Below, piece after piece: positions 47,713 to 57,140 of a stretch of 64,000 bases of DNA. Made by a program: the position numbers and the translations under genes. The stretch covers positions 5,070,001 to 5,134,000 of the forward strand of contig NZ_CP033922.1 in assembly GCF_003815715.1 (NCBI RefSeq), written 5' to 3'. Under the pieces are notes generated by a model. The model had not been told where the DNA came from, did not search any database, and saw only the letters and a program-made list of their open reading frames with translations. Source of the stretch: Chryseobacterium sp. G0162 (lineage in GTDB: Bacteria > Bacteroidota > Bacteroidia > Flavobacteriales > Weeksellaceae). Each line of letters starts with the position of its first letter. Within the stretch, counting starts at the first letter, position 1.

Positions 47713-48285
47713 TTATAAAACTCTTTGGGCATGAAGATAAGCTTTATTCCAGTACTTTTCGTTCAGGGATGAAATAATAACTCCTTTTGAAGTGGAAGCG
47801 TGAATGAATTTCACTTCTCCGTCCGGGCCGATATCATGAACAATTCCTACATGAGAAACTCTACTTCCTCCAGCGGTAGCAAAAAATAACAGATCACCAG
47901 GCTTTACATCCCTTATATCAATATTCTTCCCTGCTGCAGCTTGATCGGTTGATCTTCTTGGAAGATTGAAATCATTTTCTTCGAAAACCTTTACCGTAAA
48001 TCCGGAACAGTCGAAGCCTGAAGAGGTATTCCCTCCAAATCTGTATGGAGTTCCAATGTATTTCTCAGCATCTTTTAAGACATCATTGATGGATCTCGAA
48101 ACTTTTCCATCGAATTTAGAATCCAGTTTCCTTAGATTTTCAGATTTTGCTACTGTTTTGGACCCTGATTTCTTACTGGAAGAAACATTTTTTGAAGATC
48201 CGCAAGATACTACAAAAGCAGAGGCAATCAGCAATACAGAAAGCTGCTTTATATTCAATTTTTTTTCAAATAATCCTGATCCCAT
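47713..48285 (-). CDS. NlpC/P60 (C40) peptidoglycan endopeptidase lipoprotein
   Basis: A 190-aa lipoprotein with lipobox VVSC at about residue 28. The catalytic domain has FDCSGFTVKVFEE (Cys), RVSHVGIVHDIG (His) and FIHASTSKGV (His), the C40 triad. It cleaves peptidoglycan stem peptides in the periplasm. A perfect -7 box (TATATTTG) lies 37 nt upstream. Confidence 0.93.
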   Translation of the reverse strand: MGSGLFEKKLNIKQLSVLLIASAFVVSCGSSKNVSSSKKSGSKTVAKSENLRKLDSKFDGKVSRSINDVLKDAEKYIGTPYRFGGNTSSGFDCSGFTVKVFEENDFNLPRRSTDQAAAGKNIDIRDVKPGDLLFFATAGGSRVSHVGIVHDIGPDGEVKFIHASTSKGVIISSLNEKYWNKAYLHAQRVL

Positions 48286-48321
48286 ACTCGTCTGATTTTT
48301 ACTTGATTAACGATTGATGTA

Positions 48322-48329
48322 CAAATATA
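48322..48329 (-). promoter_or_regulatory. -7 element for the C40 peptidase and LytTR genes
   Basis: TATATTTG on the minus strand matches the consensus exactly; no clear -33 box. Confidence 0.55.
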
Positions 48330-48391
48330 CATTTTATATTTTAATTATGGTATAACTATACTACAACTATATGATAAATATATGTTAAAAT

Positions 48392-48421
48392 TTTGATTTC
48401 CATTATTTATTACTATATTTG
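48392..48421 (+). promoter_or_regulatory. Promoter of the 48440 gene
   Basis: TTTG (48392-48395), an 18-nt spacer, TATATTTG (48414-48421). Because the -7 box overlaps the nominal upstream start at 48419, the true start must be the ATG at 48440. Confidence 0.75.
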
Positions 48422-48439
48422 GAATTCAATTTTGGCGAT

Positions 48440-49075
48440 ATGGCAACATATGAAAGTCTCATCAAGATTAAAGGTTCTGTAGGAGACCTTGTTTTTTATA
48501 CTCTGAATGGAAAAAATGTAGTTCGGAAGAAAAGCGGGTTCAATAAAACGGCTTTTAAAAAGGATCCGTCTTATGAAAAAGTAAGACAAAACAGTTCTGA
48601 ATTCGGGCATTGTTCAAAAACCGGGAAGATCATCAGAAACAGTCTGGAACTTTATCTTAAAGAAACAGGAGATGCCCTACTCTACCAGAGGTTTGCCAAG
48701 CTGATGACGGAAATAAAAAATCTGGATACCATTTCCGAAAGAGGAAAACGTACAGTTGAAAACGGTCTAAAGACTGAGGAAGGAAAAAAACTTTTGAAAT
48801 CTTTTCAGTTTGGAGAAATAAAAAATGTATTAACAGAAGTTGAGCATCAGGATCATAGCCTTCGTATCAAAAGAGATAAAAATGCAAGGGGAACCATCAT
48901 TACCTTAAAGCTGGATTTAGAAAATTATGCGGTTGAAAAGGTTGAAGAAAACCTGTCTTTGAATGAATCTCCGATCTCTTCTTTTAAAGAATATTTTTCA
49001 GATGATAATTTTCTTCTTTATTTTTTGGTGCTGAGAAATGAAAATAATGAAATTTCCCATATGGGATTTGTATAA
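48440..49075 (+). CDS. Conserved hypothetical protein
   Basis: A 211-aa protein starting MATYESLIKIKGSVGDLVFY, followed by RKKSGFNKTAFKKDPSYEKV and RQNSSEFGHCSKTGKIIRNS. I recognise this as a family common in Bacteroidota, with a strand-rich N-terminus and an RxN..EFG helix, but its role is unknown. No signal peptide. It shares a bidirectional terminator with the convergent lipoprotein gene. Confidence 0.75.
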   Translation: MATYESLIKIKGSVGDLVFYTLNGKNVVRKKSGFNKTAFKKDPSYEKVRQNSSEFGHCSKTGKIIRNSLELYLKETGDALLYQRFAKLMTEIKNLDTISERGKRTVENGLKTEEGKKLLKSFQFGEIKNVLTEVEHQDHSLRIKRDKNARGTIITLKLDLENYAVEKVEENLSLNESPISSFKEYFSDDNFLLYFLVLRNENNEISHMGFV

Positions 49076-49077
49076 AT

Positions 49078-49106
49078 AAAAAAGCCTGCAAAATTGCAGG
49101 CTTTTT
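49078..49106. terminator. Bidirectional terminator
   Basis: AAAAAGCCTGCAA pairs perfectly with TTGCAGGCTTTTT around two A, between two convergent genes. Confidence 0.9.
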
Positions 49107-49110
49107 TATT

Positions 49111-49479
49111 TTATTTCTTGTCTCCTTTCCAGGTTCCGTATTGTGCCGGAGTTGGAAGGGTATTTGACCAATTTCCGTTTCCTTTTTTATCCGGATTAAG
49201 TTTTCCTTTGAATTCTCCTTTTGAAGGAAGACCTACTGTTCCTACCAGATCTCCACTATTACTCAAATTACCGGAAATATTATAATTCTCACTACTTACG
49301 TCAGAATGCATCGTTCCTGATACTTTCCCTGTTTTATCAACCACAAAATTCCACACTCCTTTATCACCTCCTTCATAAGTTCCAGACCATGTTCCTACAT
49401 AATCATAAATGGTATCATCATCTGAACTGCAGCCGATAAATAAAAATGCCGTTAGTAAAAGTAAAAAAAGTTTCTTCAT
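49111..49479 (-). CDS. Small lipoprotein, beta-rich, possibly surface-exposed
   Basis: A 122-aa lipoprotein, MKKLFLLLLTAFLFIGC followed by SSDDD. Acidic residues right after the lipid cysteine resemble the lipoprotein export signal of Bacteroidota surface lipoproteins. The mature part has TWSGTYEGGDKGVWNF, GKVSGTMHSD and similar strands, like a small lipocalin-type barrel. Function unknown. Confidence 0.75.
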   Translation of the reverse strand: MKKLFLLLLTAFLFIGCSSDDDTIYDYVGTWSGTYEGGDKGVWNFVVDKTGKVSGTMHSDVSSENYNISGNLSNSGDLVGTVGLPSKGEFKGKLNPDKKGNGNWSNTLPTPAQYGTWKGDKK

Positions 49480-49507
49480 AGTTTCAGTAGTTTTATAACC
49501 AAAAAAA

Positions 49508-49557
49508 TCCTGTTATTCTCTATGCATTATATTCAGAAATATCCTGTTATAGAGAAT
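49508..49557. promoter_or_regulatory. Nested direct and inverted repeats upstream of the lipoprotein gene
   Basis: TCCTGTTAT occurs at 49508-49516 and 49542-49550. ATTCTCTAT (49515-49523) is the exact inverse of ATAGAGAAT (49549-49557). It begins 29 nt upstream of the lipoprotein ATG, so it may be an operator. The remaining gap to 49871 is very AT-rich with no gene seen. Confidence 0.35.
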
Positions 49558-49871
49558 GAGCTTAATATTTATTATTTTTTATTTCGTGCAAATCTACTAA
49601 TTTTTTATTCAAATTATCTGAATTTTAATGAGTAGACAATATTTTTGTTAAAAAGCAACACATTTCGGCTAAAATACAAATATTTTTCAAACAAAATTTA
49701 ATAACATAGAATTTTGAATTAATGTCTAAAACTTATTGTTTAAAATATTAATCAATAGTCAAATTTTTAGATATAATTTTAGATGTAACATATTTTTAAT
49801 TAGTTTTTTATTCTTCATTAATACATATTTCTTACCTTAGTGAAAAATTATAAACGTATCTAAAAAATACC

Positions 49872-50555
49872 ATGAAAACAAAGACTTTTTTTTTGACAGC
49901 ACTTGCTTTGTGTAGTTTCGCTAGTGCTCAAGTTGGAATTAACACATCGACCCCCACAAACACGTTGGATGTTAATGGATCGGTGAGAGTAAGAGGGCTT
50001 TCAAATCCTGACAATAAAATCGTTGCTGCTAATGCACAGGGAGTTCTAATGCTCATCTCCCCTGAGGAGATTTTTGCTCCTAAAGCTTTATTAAATACTT
50101 CCATGGCTTCCACTGAGCAAAGATTCACAGTATATGAAGGAAAATGTTTTCAACCTACAGACAATGCTTCTTCCTGTACTGTTTCTTTAAATCATTATAC
50201 TTCCTGTGCAGGGTTTAGTAATCCCGTAGATACACAAGTAGTGGTGGGACAAAGTATTAATACAGCTAACGGGCAATTCTTAGGTTCATGGACAGCCCGA
50301 TATATTGATAACAAAGGATTTTCAAATACTGCTGCTGTTGCCAACCAAACAGCACCGGATTATCCCAGAATTTCTTATCCGAGTGCTAATTCTGTAAATT
50401 ATTTAGGAAGTGGAAATTTTAACGGGCAGTGCAATACGGATCTGGTGACAACTATAAACCAGACCACTGGAGATATAAAAATAGAATCTGTAAAGAGAAG
50501 TATGTATGCCCATTTAATATACCTTCTATCTGTAGCACGTTCAAGAAGTTTATAA
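49872..50555 (+). CDS. Secreted fibre-head-like protein
   Basis: A 227-aa exported protein, signal MKTKTFFLTALALCSFASAQ. It is followed by VGINTSTPTNTLDVNGSVRV, the short segment found at the start of many Bacteroidota cell-surface and tail-fibre-like proteins. The rest is Thr/Ser/Asn-rich with a cysteine-containing region, without a recognised enzyme. No T9SS tail. A strong terminator follows. Confidence 0.75.
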   Translation: MKTKTFFLTALALCSFASAQVGINTSTPTNTLDVNGSVRVRGLSNPDNKIVAANAQGVLMLISPEEIFAPKALLNTSMASTEQRFTVYEGKCFQPTDNASSCTVSLNHYTSCAGFSNPVDTQVVVGQSINTANGQFLGSWTARYIDNKGFSNTAAVANQTAPDYPRISYPSANSVNYLGSGNFNGQCNTDLVTTINQTTGDIKIESVKRSMYAHLIYLLSVARSRSL

Positions 50556-50574
50556 TAAGAAAATCAAAAGAGAT

Positions 50575-50607
50575 AAAAAAAGACTGATTGTAATCAGTCT
50601 TTTTTTA
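50575..50607 (+). terminator. Intrinsic terminator
   Basis: AGACTGATT (50581-50589) pairs with AATCAGTCT (50592-50600), flanked by A and T runs. A very similar hairpin occurs at 52611-52638. Confidence 0.85.
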
Positions 50608-50686
50608 GTATAAACCTAAGAAAAATATAAGTCCTTCATCTTTGGTTAATTCATCCCATTATTTATGTTTCAATTATTAGATTGAC

Positions 50687-51454
50687 TTACCATTTATATT
50701 CTTTCAGGCTAATAAGTCCACAGGTATTCAATTGATTAATAAAAGATGATGTAAAAGCTGCGGGTTCCAAATACAGTTTTTCCAGTTTGCTAAGACCTTC
50801 CACATTGATTTTTCTTAAAGGATTGCCATTAAGATCGGCTTCTTTAAGTTCAGAAAAAGGTCTCAGATCTATTTCTGTTATCAAATTTTTTGAAATGTCC
50901 AATTCCTTGATATCAAAAGAGCCCTCAGCTTTAAATGTTCTTAGTTGATTTCTGAAAAGTTGCACATTTTCCAATTTAGGCTTTTTGCTCAGATCTATTG
51001 ATTCTAGCTTGTTTACATTGATTCTTATGTCTTTTAACTCTACAAGCCCGGAAAGATCCAGAGCAGATAATTCATTTTGATCCATAAAAATCACTTCAAG
51101 GTTTGTACAGCCTTTTAATTTGAGTTGTGTAATTTTATTATTGATTCCATAAACATATTTGAGGTTCCGCATCCCTTCAAGATCTACAGTATTTACTTTG
51201 TTGTCAAGAAAGGCAAAGTCCTCAAGGTTTGTAAAATTTTTAATCCCTACTACCGAAGAAATACCGGCATTATTTACATGCAGTTTTTTAATATTGATTA
51301 CTTCTGACTTCTGGATATTACCATCTCTGTTTGTATCAAGACCCTGAGCAATTAGAGCTGATTTAAAATTTTCATCCGGAAAACTAATGATCTGTGCTTT
51401 TAGAGTAATACTACTGAAATACAGATGAATGAGAATTATTATAACTGGTTTCAT
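50687..51454 (-). CDS. Secreted leucine-rich-repeat protein
   Basis: A 255-aa exported protein (MKPVIIILIHLYFSSITLKAQ). An N-terminal ISFPDENFKSALIAQGLDTN / DGNIQKSEV segment is followed by about eight LRR units of the LxxLxLxxNxI type, for example NLEDFAFLDNKVNTVDLEGM. LRR arcs bind proteins; the ligand is unknown. No T9SS sorting domain. Confidence 0.88.
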   Translation of the reverse strand: MKPVIIILIHLYFSSITLKAQIISFPDENFKSALIAQGLDTNRDGNIQKSEVINIKKLHVNNAGISSVVGIKNFTNLEDFAFLDNKVNTVDLEGMRNLKYVYGINNKITQLKLKGCTNLEVIFMDQNELSALDLSGLVELKDIRINVNKLESIDLSKKPKLENVQLFRNQLRTFKAEGSFDIKELDISKNLITEIDLRPFSELKEADLNGNPLRKINVEGLSKLEKLYLEPAAFTSSFINQLNTCGLISLKEYKW

Positions 51455-51513
51455 GAGTTTTATTTTTAATGATTAGTTTTTGAGTAAACAGTGATTCGCT
51501 TCTAAGCGCCTGG

Positions 51514-52137
51514 TTATTTAGCGATATTGACAACAGTAGCTTTGTTATTTCCCAGCACCTCAATATAATCACCCACTTCTTCTTCATAAGCCTTTGATTC
51601 ATATCTTGTTTCTGTTGGGAAAGAACCACCACCCATCTGAATTCCAATCATGTTTTTGTTGGCAACCACTGGTCCGGACTGAACCTGATTACCTCTAACT
51701 TTCTCCCATGTTACCAGGCTTACAATATAATATTTTCCAGGTTTTATATTAGTGAATACAAAATTGCCTTTACTATCTATGGTCTTAGTTTCGATACGGG
51801 CCATGGCTGCTTCTTTTGTCATTGCTGCTTGTTTCTTCCGGCTGTTAAATTTCTTTTTAAGCTCAATATATTCAGTAAGATGTGGAGTGACAGGATATAA
51901 TAAAACTTTCTCTAAATAGCCAGGATAATTGACATATCCTCTTTTTTTAAATGAAATAGTGCCTTCAATACTCCCATTGCCTTTATCAAGCATTTTATAA
52001 GTTTCTTCTTTATTAAAAGAAGCTGTAGGAAGAACATATTCTATGTTCCTTTGTGCTTTTGCATTAAAGTAAAAACATAACAGGAATATCAAAATACAAC
52101 AAGTGTATTGTCGGGGATAATGATTAGTTTTTATCAT
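51514..52137 (-). CDS. Exported protein with carboxypeptidase-regulatory-like fold
   Basis: A 207-aa protein with a signal peptide ending near FYFNAKAQ. GSIEGTISFKKRGY and TIDSKGNFVFTNIKPGKYYI form a transthyretin/CarboxypepD_reg-like beta sandwich with an Ala/Lys-rich helical insert (about 105-125). Function unknown. A perfect -7 box lies 125 nt upstream. Confidence 0.7.
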   Translation of the reverse strand: MIKTNHYPRQYTCCILIFLLCFYFNAKAQRNIEYVLPTASFNKEETYKMLDKGNGSIEGTISFKKRGYVNYPGYLEKVLLYPVTPHLTEYIELKKKFNSRKKQAAMTKEAAMARIETKTIDSKGNFVFTNIKPGKYYIVSLVTWEKVRGNQVQSGPVVANKNMIGIQMGGGSFPTETRYESKAYEEEVGDYIEVLGNNKATVVNIAK

Positions 52138-52260
52138 AGTTAATTATTTAAAATATTGGTGATTTTGTATTTTTATCTAACAGGCTTATTTTTAAAATGA
52201 AACAGCATTCCTATACCTGAATCTGAATAAGATGATTATTGTTTTATCCTATTCTTTCTG

Positions 52261-52268
52261 CAAAATTA
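52261..52268 (-). promoter_or_regulatory. -7 element upstream of the 51514 gene
   Basis: TAATTTTG on the minus strand, exact consensus, giving a leader of about 120 nt. Confidence 0.45.
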
Positions 52269-52610
52269 GCCCATTCTTTATCCTATAAAATGATCGTTTT
52301 CCATTTAAAATGGTCATTTTATTTTTTCTTCAGTGGGTAATAGAAAAAGTTTATTCAAGTAAAATTGCCTTCCCAAGGTTTGGAAGCATTAAACAACTGA
52401 AAAACAATCTTTTACCATTCTCCCTCATTTTAAAGAGGAAATCAAAAAGTTTGATACTAACCTGGAATATCTGCTCACACATGCAAAAGATAATGTTGAA
52501 AAGTCAAAAAAATAGTGACTCAGATTATTGCAAAATATAAGGACATACTCTTTTTGTTAGCCATTAATCCCACAACCAATATTCAACCACTTTTAAAACA
52601 AATTAAATAG
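52269..52610 (+). other. Intergenic stretch with a possible coding remnant
   Basis: At about 52395-52514 one frame reads TEKQSFTILPHFKEEIKKFD then TNLEYLLTHAKDNVEKSKK and a stop, a protein-like amphipathic stretch with no start codon. A neighbouring frame holds FLQWVIEKVYSSKIAFPRFG. This may be a decayed gene or chance; no family is recognised. Confidence 0.25.
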
Positions 52611-52638
52611 AAAAAAGACTGATCACGATCAGTCTTTT
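52611..52638 (-). terminator. Terminator after the DUF885 gene
   Basis: AAAAGACTGATC (52613-52624) pairs perfectly with GATCAGTCTTTT (52627-52638) around AC. Confidence 0.9.
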
Positions 52639-52670
52639 GTATTGATAAACATTATTAAAGTTCAACATTG

Positions 52671-54428
52671 TTATTTGATACTGTTTGCCCAGTCATCCAT
52701 ATAGTTTTCAAAAACAGTAAGAGGCATGGCTCCTCCTTTCAAAATAGTATCATGAAAATCTTTGATATTAAATTTAGAGCCTAACTGCGCTTTGTATTTA
52801 TCACGCAGTTCTCTTATTTTCAACTCTCCGATTTTATAAGAAAGTGCTTGTGCAGGGTTTGCCATATAACGTTCTATTTCAGCAGTGGCAAACTGTTCAG
52901 AAACGGGTTCGTTATCCATCATATATTTAATGGCTTCTTCACGTGTCATTTTTCCTGTGTGCAAACCGGAATCTACTACTAAACGGATCGCGCGATGCAT
53001 CTCTGTGCCTAGCGCACCAAGCTGATGATACGGATTGGTGTATACTCCCAGGTCTTTCCCCAAAGATTCAGTATATAACGCCCACCCTTCTACAAATGCT
53101 CCATTCATATACTTTTGACGAAATTCCGGAACAGAGGTATTTTCATATTGAATACTGATCTGATAATGATGTCCTGGAATAGCTTCGTGTAAAAACACAC
53201 TTTCCATATCCATATTGGTGATGTTGATCTTTGTTGGGTCCAAAATAGGAGCATAAAAAATACCGGGACGATTAGCAGGAAGATTCCCAGGAAAGTATTG
53301 TGGTGATGCTGAAGCTGCTCTAAACTCTTCTGTCTTACGGATTTCAAAAGGTGTTTTAGGAGTAATCCCGAAATACTTCGCCAGGTTAGGTTTTATTTTG
53401 TCATAAACATTCTGATAAGCTTCTAACACTTCTTTGTCTGTTTTGAAAGGCATGAACTGCTTATCGGTTTTCATAAATTCAAATAATTCAGGAAGTGAAC
53501 CTTTAAAACCGATAGATTTCTTAATCTTTTCCATCTCTGCCGTGATTCTTGCTACTTCAGATAAGCCTAACTGATATACTTCTTCCGGATCTTTATCAAT
53601 GGTTACCATAGAAAAAATATAGTCTTTGTACATTTCTTTTCCATTGGGGAAAACATTGATTCCTGAAGATGAGCGTGCTTTCGGCAGATATTCATTCTGG
53701 AAAAAATCTGCAAGTTTCTGTAGGGATGGGAAAATATTTTTAGCAAGAACCTCTTTAAAGTCTTTACTTAAACGGCTCTGCTCTTCTTTTGAAAAATCCT
53801 TGGGAAAATTTTTTATGGGTTCATAGAAAGAAGATTGATCGTTATTTTTCGCCAGTTGCTGTAGTTGCGGAATGATTTTCACCACCAAAGACTTCGGCAA
53901 AACAACGCCTGCTTTGATCCCTTTTTGCATATTTTGTATAGAGACATCCGTCCATCTTGTGAAAGCCTGACAGCGTTTCATCCAATTCTCATAGTCTTTT
54001 ACCGTTTTGAAAGGCTGTGCTGAGCTGCCGGAACCCAACATCGCCATATACGTAGGAATACTCCCCATCTGATCGATAGGCATATATTCCTGATGATATT
54101 TTTCTGTTTTCAGAGCAATTTGCAGGTCATTTTCTAAAATTGCCAGTGAAATACGGTCTTCTTTATTCAAATCCTGATTTTCAAAAGGTTTCAGAAGATT
54201 GGTATATTTTACATAAAAATCATGGATTTTTTTGAGTTGGTTTTCATCATCAGCAGGAAGCTGATCGTTATACCCATCAATGCCGTTAAAGGTTGCACTT
54301 AACGGGCTTAGTACATTTGACTCTTTATAGTATTGGTCAAAAACCTGATGTAATTTGATATTCTTTTGTTGCGCACTCATGCAGGAAACAATAACAGTGC
54401 TGAGTAAAGCCAGCTTATGCTTCATCAT
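52671..54428 (-). CDS. DUF885 family metallopeptidase, exported
   Basis: A 585-aa protein. The signal peptide ends near CMSAQQ. The C-terminal half has FLHEAIPGHHYQISIQYE at about 415-425, the HExxGHH motif of the DUF885 zinc-peptidase-like family, then GWALYTESLGKDLGVY and ATAEIERYMANPAQALSYKI, which provide further conserved residues. It probably degrades peptides in the periplasm. Start may be the second Met. Followed by a strong terminator. Confidence 0.9.
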   Translation of the reverse strand: MMKHKLALLSTVIVSCMSAQQKNIKLHQVFDQYYKESNVLSPLSATFNGIDGYNDQLPADDENQLKKIHDFYVKYTNLLKPFENQDLNKEDRISLAILENDLQIALKTEKYHQEYMPIDQMGSIPTYMAMLGSGSSAQPFKTVKDYENWMKRCQAFTRWTDVSIQNMQKGIKAGVVLPKSLVVKIIPQLQQLAKNNDQSSFYEPIKNFPKDFSKEEQSRLSKDFKEVLAKNIFPSLQKLADFFQNEYLPKARSSSGINVFPNGKEMYKDYIFSMVTIDKDPEEVYQLGLSEVARITAEMEKIKKSIGFKGSLPELFEFMKTDKQFMPFKTDKEVLEAYQNVYDKIKPNLAKYFGITPKTPFEIRKTEEFRAASASPQYFPGNLPANRPGIFYAPILDPTKINITNMDMESVFLHEAIPGHHYQISIQYENTSVPEFRQKYMNGAFVEGWALYTESLGKDLGVYTNPYHQLGALGTEMHRAIRLVVDSGLHTGKMTREEAIKYMMDNEPVSEQFATAEIERYMANPAQALSYKIGELKIRELRDKYKAQLGSKFNIKDFHDTILKGGAMPLTVFENYMDDWANSIK

Positions 54429-54528
54429 ATTTTTATTAGTTTATGGATCTGAACAATAAAAATACATTAATTATTCTATTATCCTACTACTAAATAAACT
54501 AATTAGCAATTTGACATTCAAGCTAATA

Positions 54529-55428
54529 CTATTGCTTGACTTTCCGTTCTCTAGTTGCCAGCCAACAGAGTACCGATCCCGCACAAACCATTACAGCTCC
54601 CTGCCAGAAAGAAAGTCCCAATGTTGTAGAAAGAAGTACTGAAGACAATGCAGAAGACAAAACGGGAATAAAATAAGACGCTCCTGTTAAAACAGTAACA
54701 TTACCATTCAGAATTCCGATATTCCAGGCTGCATAACCAAATCCCATGGCAGATGCAGCAAGCAAAAGATATATAACCGAAGACAAATTGATCTGTATAC
54801 TGGCTGAATCCCCAATGATAAGATATTTGATCCATAAAGCAACGGCAACCATTATAAAAAATAGCGTTATCCCATTTACACCATTGGCAATACGAACGGT
54901 AATCACACAATAAGCAGACCATAGCAAAGCTCCAATAAAGGCCAATCCATAACTTAGCGGATTAGTTTTAATATTGGCCAGCATTTGAGAAATGTCTAAT
55001 CCCTGCTCTCCCCCCAATACCCAGACAATTCCCAGCATGGACAGAATAATTCCCGGAGCAATCAGCCAGTTTGTTTTTTTATTGGCAAAAAGGATGGCTG
55101 CCACCATCGTAAATGTGGGCCACAGATAATTAACCATTCCTACCTCAATAGCCTGTTTGCTATTGGTAGAATATCCTATAGAAAGAGCCAAACAAAGTTC
55201 ATAAGAAACCATAAGCAACCCTCCGTATATCAAATATTTCTTTGGAAATTTTGATAAGGGAACCCATTTCATCGTAAAAAGCAAAAACACTGAAGCTACC
55301 GTATATATTAATGCTGCCCCCACAGTGGCTCCAAAGGAATGGCTTACTTCTTTGATAAGTCCTACAATAGAAGACCATAGAATAATAGCACAAAATCCGA
55401 TAGCTGTGGCTTTGGTTTGTTGGGTCAT
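54529..55428 (-). CDS. yddG: YddG-like EamA/DMT aromatic amino-acid exporter
   Basis: A 299-aa protein with ten membrane segments. The text follows E. coli YddG closely: ATAIGFCAIILWSSIVGLIK, SYELCLALSIGYST, QAIEVGMVNYLWPTFTM, KTNWLIAPG and NPLSYGLAFIGALLWSAYCV. YddG exports aromatic amino acids and related compounds across the inner membrane. The ATG at 55428 (MTQQTKATAIG) is chosen; the extension to 55506 runs through the promoter. Alone in its operon. Confidence 0.88.
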   Translation of the reverse strand: MTQQTKATAIGFCAIILWSSIVGLIKEVSHSFGATVGAALIYTVASVFLLFTMKWVPLSKFPKKYLIYGGLLMVSYELCLALSIGYSTNSKQAIEVGMVNYLWPTFTMVAAILFANKKTNWLIAPGIILSMLGIVWVLGGEQGLDISQMLANIKTNPLSYGLAFIGALLWSAYCVITVRIANGVNGITLFFIMVAVALWIKYLIIGDSASIQINLSSVIYLLLAASAMGFGYAAWNIGILNGNVTVLTGASYFIPVLSSALSSVLLSTTLGLSFWQGAVMVCAGSVLCWLATRERKVKQ

Positions 55429-55465
55429 GAAGAAGTTTTTATTTGCTTGTTTATGATGATGAAAA

Positions 55466-55498
55466 CAAAAATAAGGAAAAATTGAAATTGACAGCAAA
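55466..55498 (-). promoter_or_regulatory. Promoter of the yddG-like gene
   Basis: On the minus strand TTTG (55495-55498), a 21-nt spacer, TATTTTTG (55466-55473). It lies inside the longer in-frame ORF, which supports the start at 55428. Confidence 0.65.
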
Positions 55499-55671
55499 AT
55501 ATCCAAAATTATAGGAAAAACAAAATAACGTATTAGTTTTATTATTCTGTATTCCTTAGTTAGATAGCAAAATACGATCTTCCGTTTTTTGTAATAATTG
55601 AACCAAAGTTTTATTGATAAGTAATTGATTAAAAACTTCGCTTATTATATCTTTATTTTACTACTCCCAAA

Positions 55672-55700
55672 AACACAAAATCTCCGGGAGAGCCGGAGAT
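55672..55700 (-). terminator. Terminator after the second AraC gene
   Basis: ATCTCCGG (55680-55687) pairs perfectly with CCGGAGAT (55693-55700), followed on the minus strand by a T-rich tract. Between here and 55824, ATTACCCCC occurs twice; no gene is seen in 55501-55824. Confidence 0.7.
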
Positions 55701-55824
55701 AAAAACACAAATGATGAAAAAAAATTATTTCGAGCCACAAAATTAGATTTATTACCCCCATATATTATGATAGAAAAGCGTAAAAAAATGATAATAAATT
55801 ACCCCCAATAAGTTTTAATAAAAA

Positions 55825-56694
55825 CTATCTTTCGATGGATTGCCTAAATTGTGTTGGAGTCACCCCTGTTTTTGATTTAAAAAATTTAGTAAAATTAGTA
55901 AGTTCCTTAAAACCCAAATTGTAAGAAATCTCACTAATATTTAATTTATTATACATCAGATTTCTTTTAATTTCTAATATCATCCTGTTAATTAACCACT
56001 GTTTGGGTGTCTCCTTCTCTACTTTAAGAAAAGCTTTTTGAAGTGTTCGAAGCGTTATATTCAATTGTTCACAATAATAGTCAAGACTTAAATGTCCATT
56101 TAGGTTTTTATTTACAAGCGATTTAAATCTAGCAACTAAAAGTTTATCTCCACAAAAGTCCAGGTTAATTTTAGAATGTATGGATATCTCTTCCGCAATC
56201 AGAAGTATGTTAAACAAATAGTTATTTAATATAGTACTCTGTACGTCCCTATATGGCCTGGCCAATTCACTTTTTATGTAATCGAATAGAGCGAATACTT
56301 CTTCAAACCGATCTTCTAAATTGAAATATCTTATGTTCAAAGGATCATTAAACAAACTGGTTTCACTATAAAATTGAGTTTGAGTACTGTTCTGGCAAAG
56401 AAAATCTTCAGTAAAAATCATGACCTTACTTTTATAATTAACAGGACCGTTAAACTGGCAAATCTGATTGGGGGAAGCAAACAAAATGTGTTTCTCCTTA
56501 ATATCTATTGTTTTAAAATCAATATTAATTGTTCCTTCACCTTCACAAAAAAGATGGATACAGTTAAATAGTATTTTATGTGGTTGAAAAAGCTGAGTAG
56601 GTCGAGTCAGTAGAAGATCAGATATTCCTTTTGTTGTGATAAAATGAAGACTATTTTCACTATGCAAAAAAGGTTCAATTTTAAAATCCTCCAT
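55825..56694 (-). CDS. AraC-family transcriptional regulator
   Basis: A 289-aa protein. The N-terminal half is a cupin-like sensor (LFASPNQICQFNGPVNYKSK). The C-terminal HTH pair has LSLDYYCEQLNITLRTLQKA and NISEISYNLGFKELTNFTKF, ending FKSKTGVTPTQFRQS. Target and ligand unknown; no divergent partner is nearby. Confidence 0.9.
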   Translation of the reverse strand: MEDFKIEPFLHSENSLHFITTKGISDLLLTRPTQLFQPHKILFNCIHLFCEGEGTINIDFKTIDIKEKHILFASPNQICQFNGPVNYKSKVMIFTEDFLCQNSTQTQFYSETSLFNDPLNIRYFNLEDRFEEVFALFDYIKSELARPYRDVQSTILNNYLFNILLIAEEISIHSKINLDFCGDKLLVARFKSLVNKNLNGHLSLDYYCEQLNITLRTLQKAFLKVEKETPKQWLINRMILEIKRNLMYNKLNISEISYNLGFKELTNFTKFFKSKTGVTPTQFRQSIER

Positions 56695-56992
56695 AAAGTT
56701 ATTTTTTTATAATTAAATATATAAAAAACATTAAAACTATCTTATTATAATCACTCACCATTCATTATATTATAAGTCTCAACCGCTGTTCTGACGTATA
56801 TTTTACGGATATTGCTCTTTGCGCTTTTAAGAAATAAAAGAGGCTGTAAATTTGCTCTAAATTTTATAAAACCCAAACAAAACACGCTAATAAACAAACC
56901 GTTAAAGAATTCTATAGATTATCATTTGGTAACTAATTTTGTCACAATCTTTACGAGTTTATATGAAAAATCTGCAATTTTATGTGAAAAAG

Positions 56993-57021
56993 AAAAAACC
57001 TGCAATTTTTTTGCAGGTTTT
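56993..57021 (-). terminator. Terminator after tRNA-Ala
   Basis: AAAACCTGCA (56995-57004) pairs perfectly with TGCAGGTTTT (57012-57021), with T residues following on the minus strand. Confidence 0.85.
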
Positions 57022-57051
57022 ATAGCTTTAGCACTATTTGTAAAATACTCG

Positions 57052-57125
57052 TGGAGAATACGGGATTCGAACCCGTGACCTTTTGACTGCCAGTCAAACG
57101 CGCTAGCCAACTGCGCCAATCCCCC
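57052..57125 (-). tRNA. tRNA-Ala (GGC anticodon)
   Basis: A 74-nt cloverleaf on the minus strand. The acceptor stem GGGGGAT/ATTCTCC includes the G3-U70 pair that marks alanine tRNAs. D-arm GCGCAGTTGGCTAGCGC, anticodon arm TTTGA-CTGGCAG-TCAAA with anticodon GGC, and T-arm CGGGTTCGAATCCCG are all regular. CCA is not encoded. The protein ORFs overlapping it are spurious. Confidence 0.95.
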
Positions 57126-57140
57126 TTTTTTAAAGCGATA

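Noticed and set aside
51411..51647. Minus-strand ORF of 78 codons
   Set aside because: It is a shadow of the 3' end of the 51514-52137 gene and has no protein-like features.
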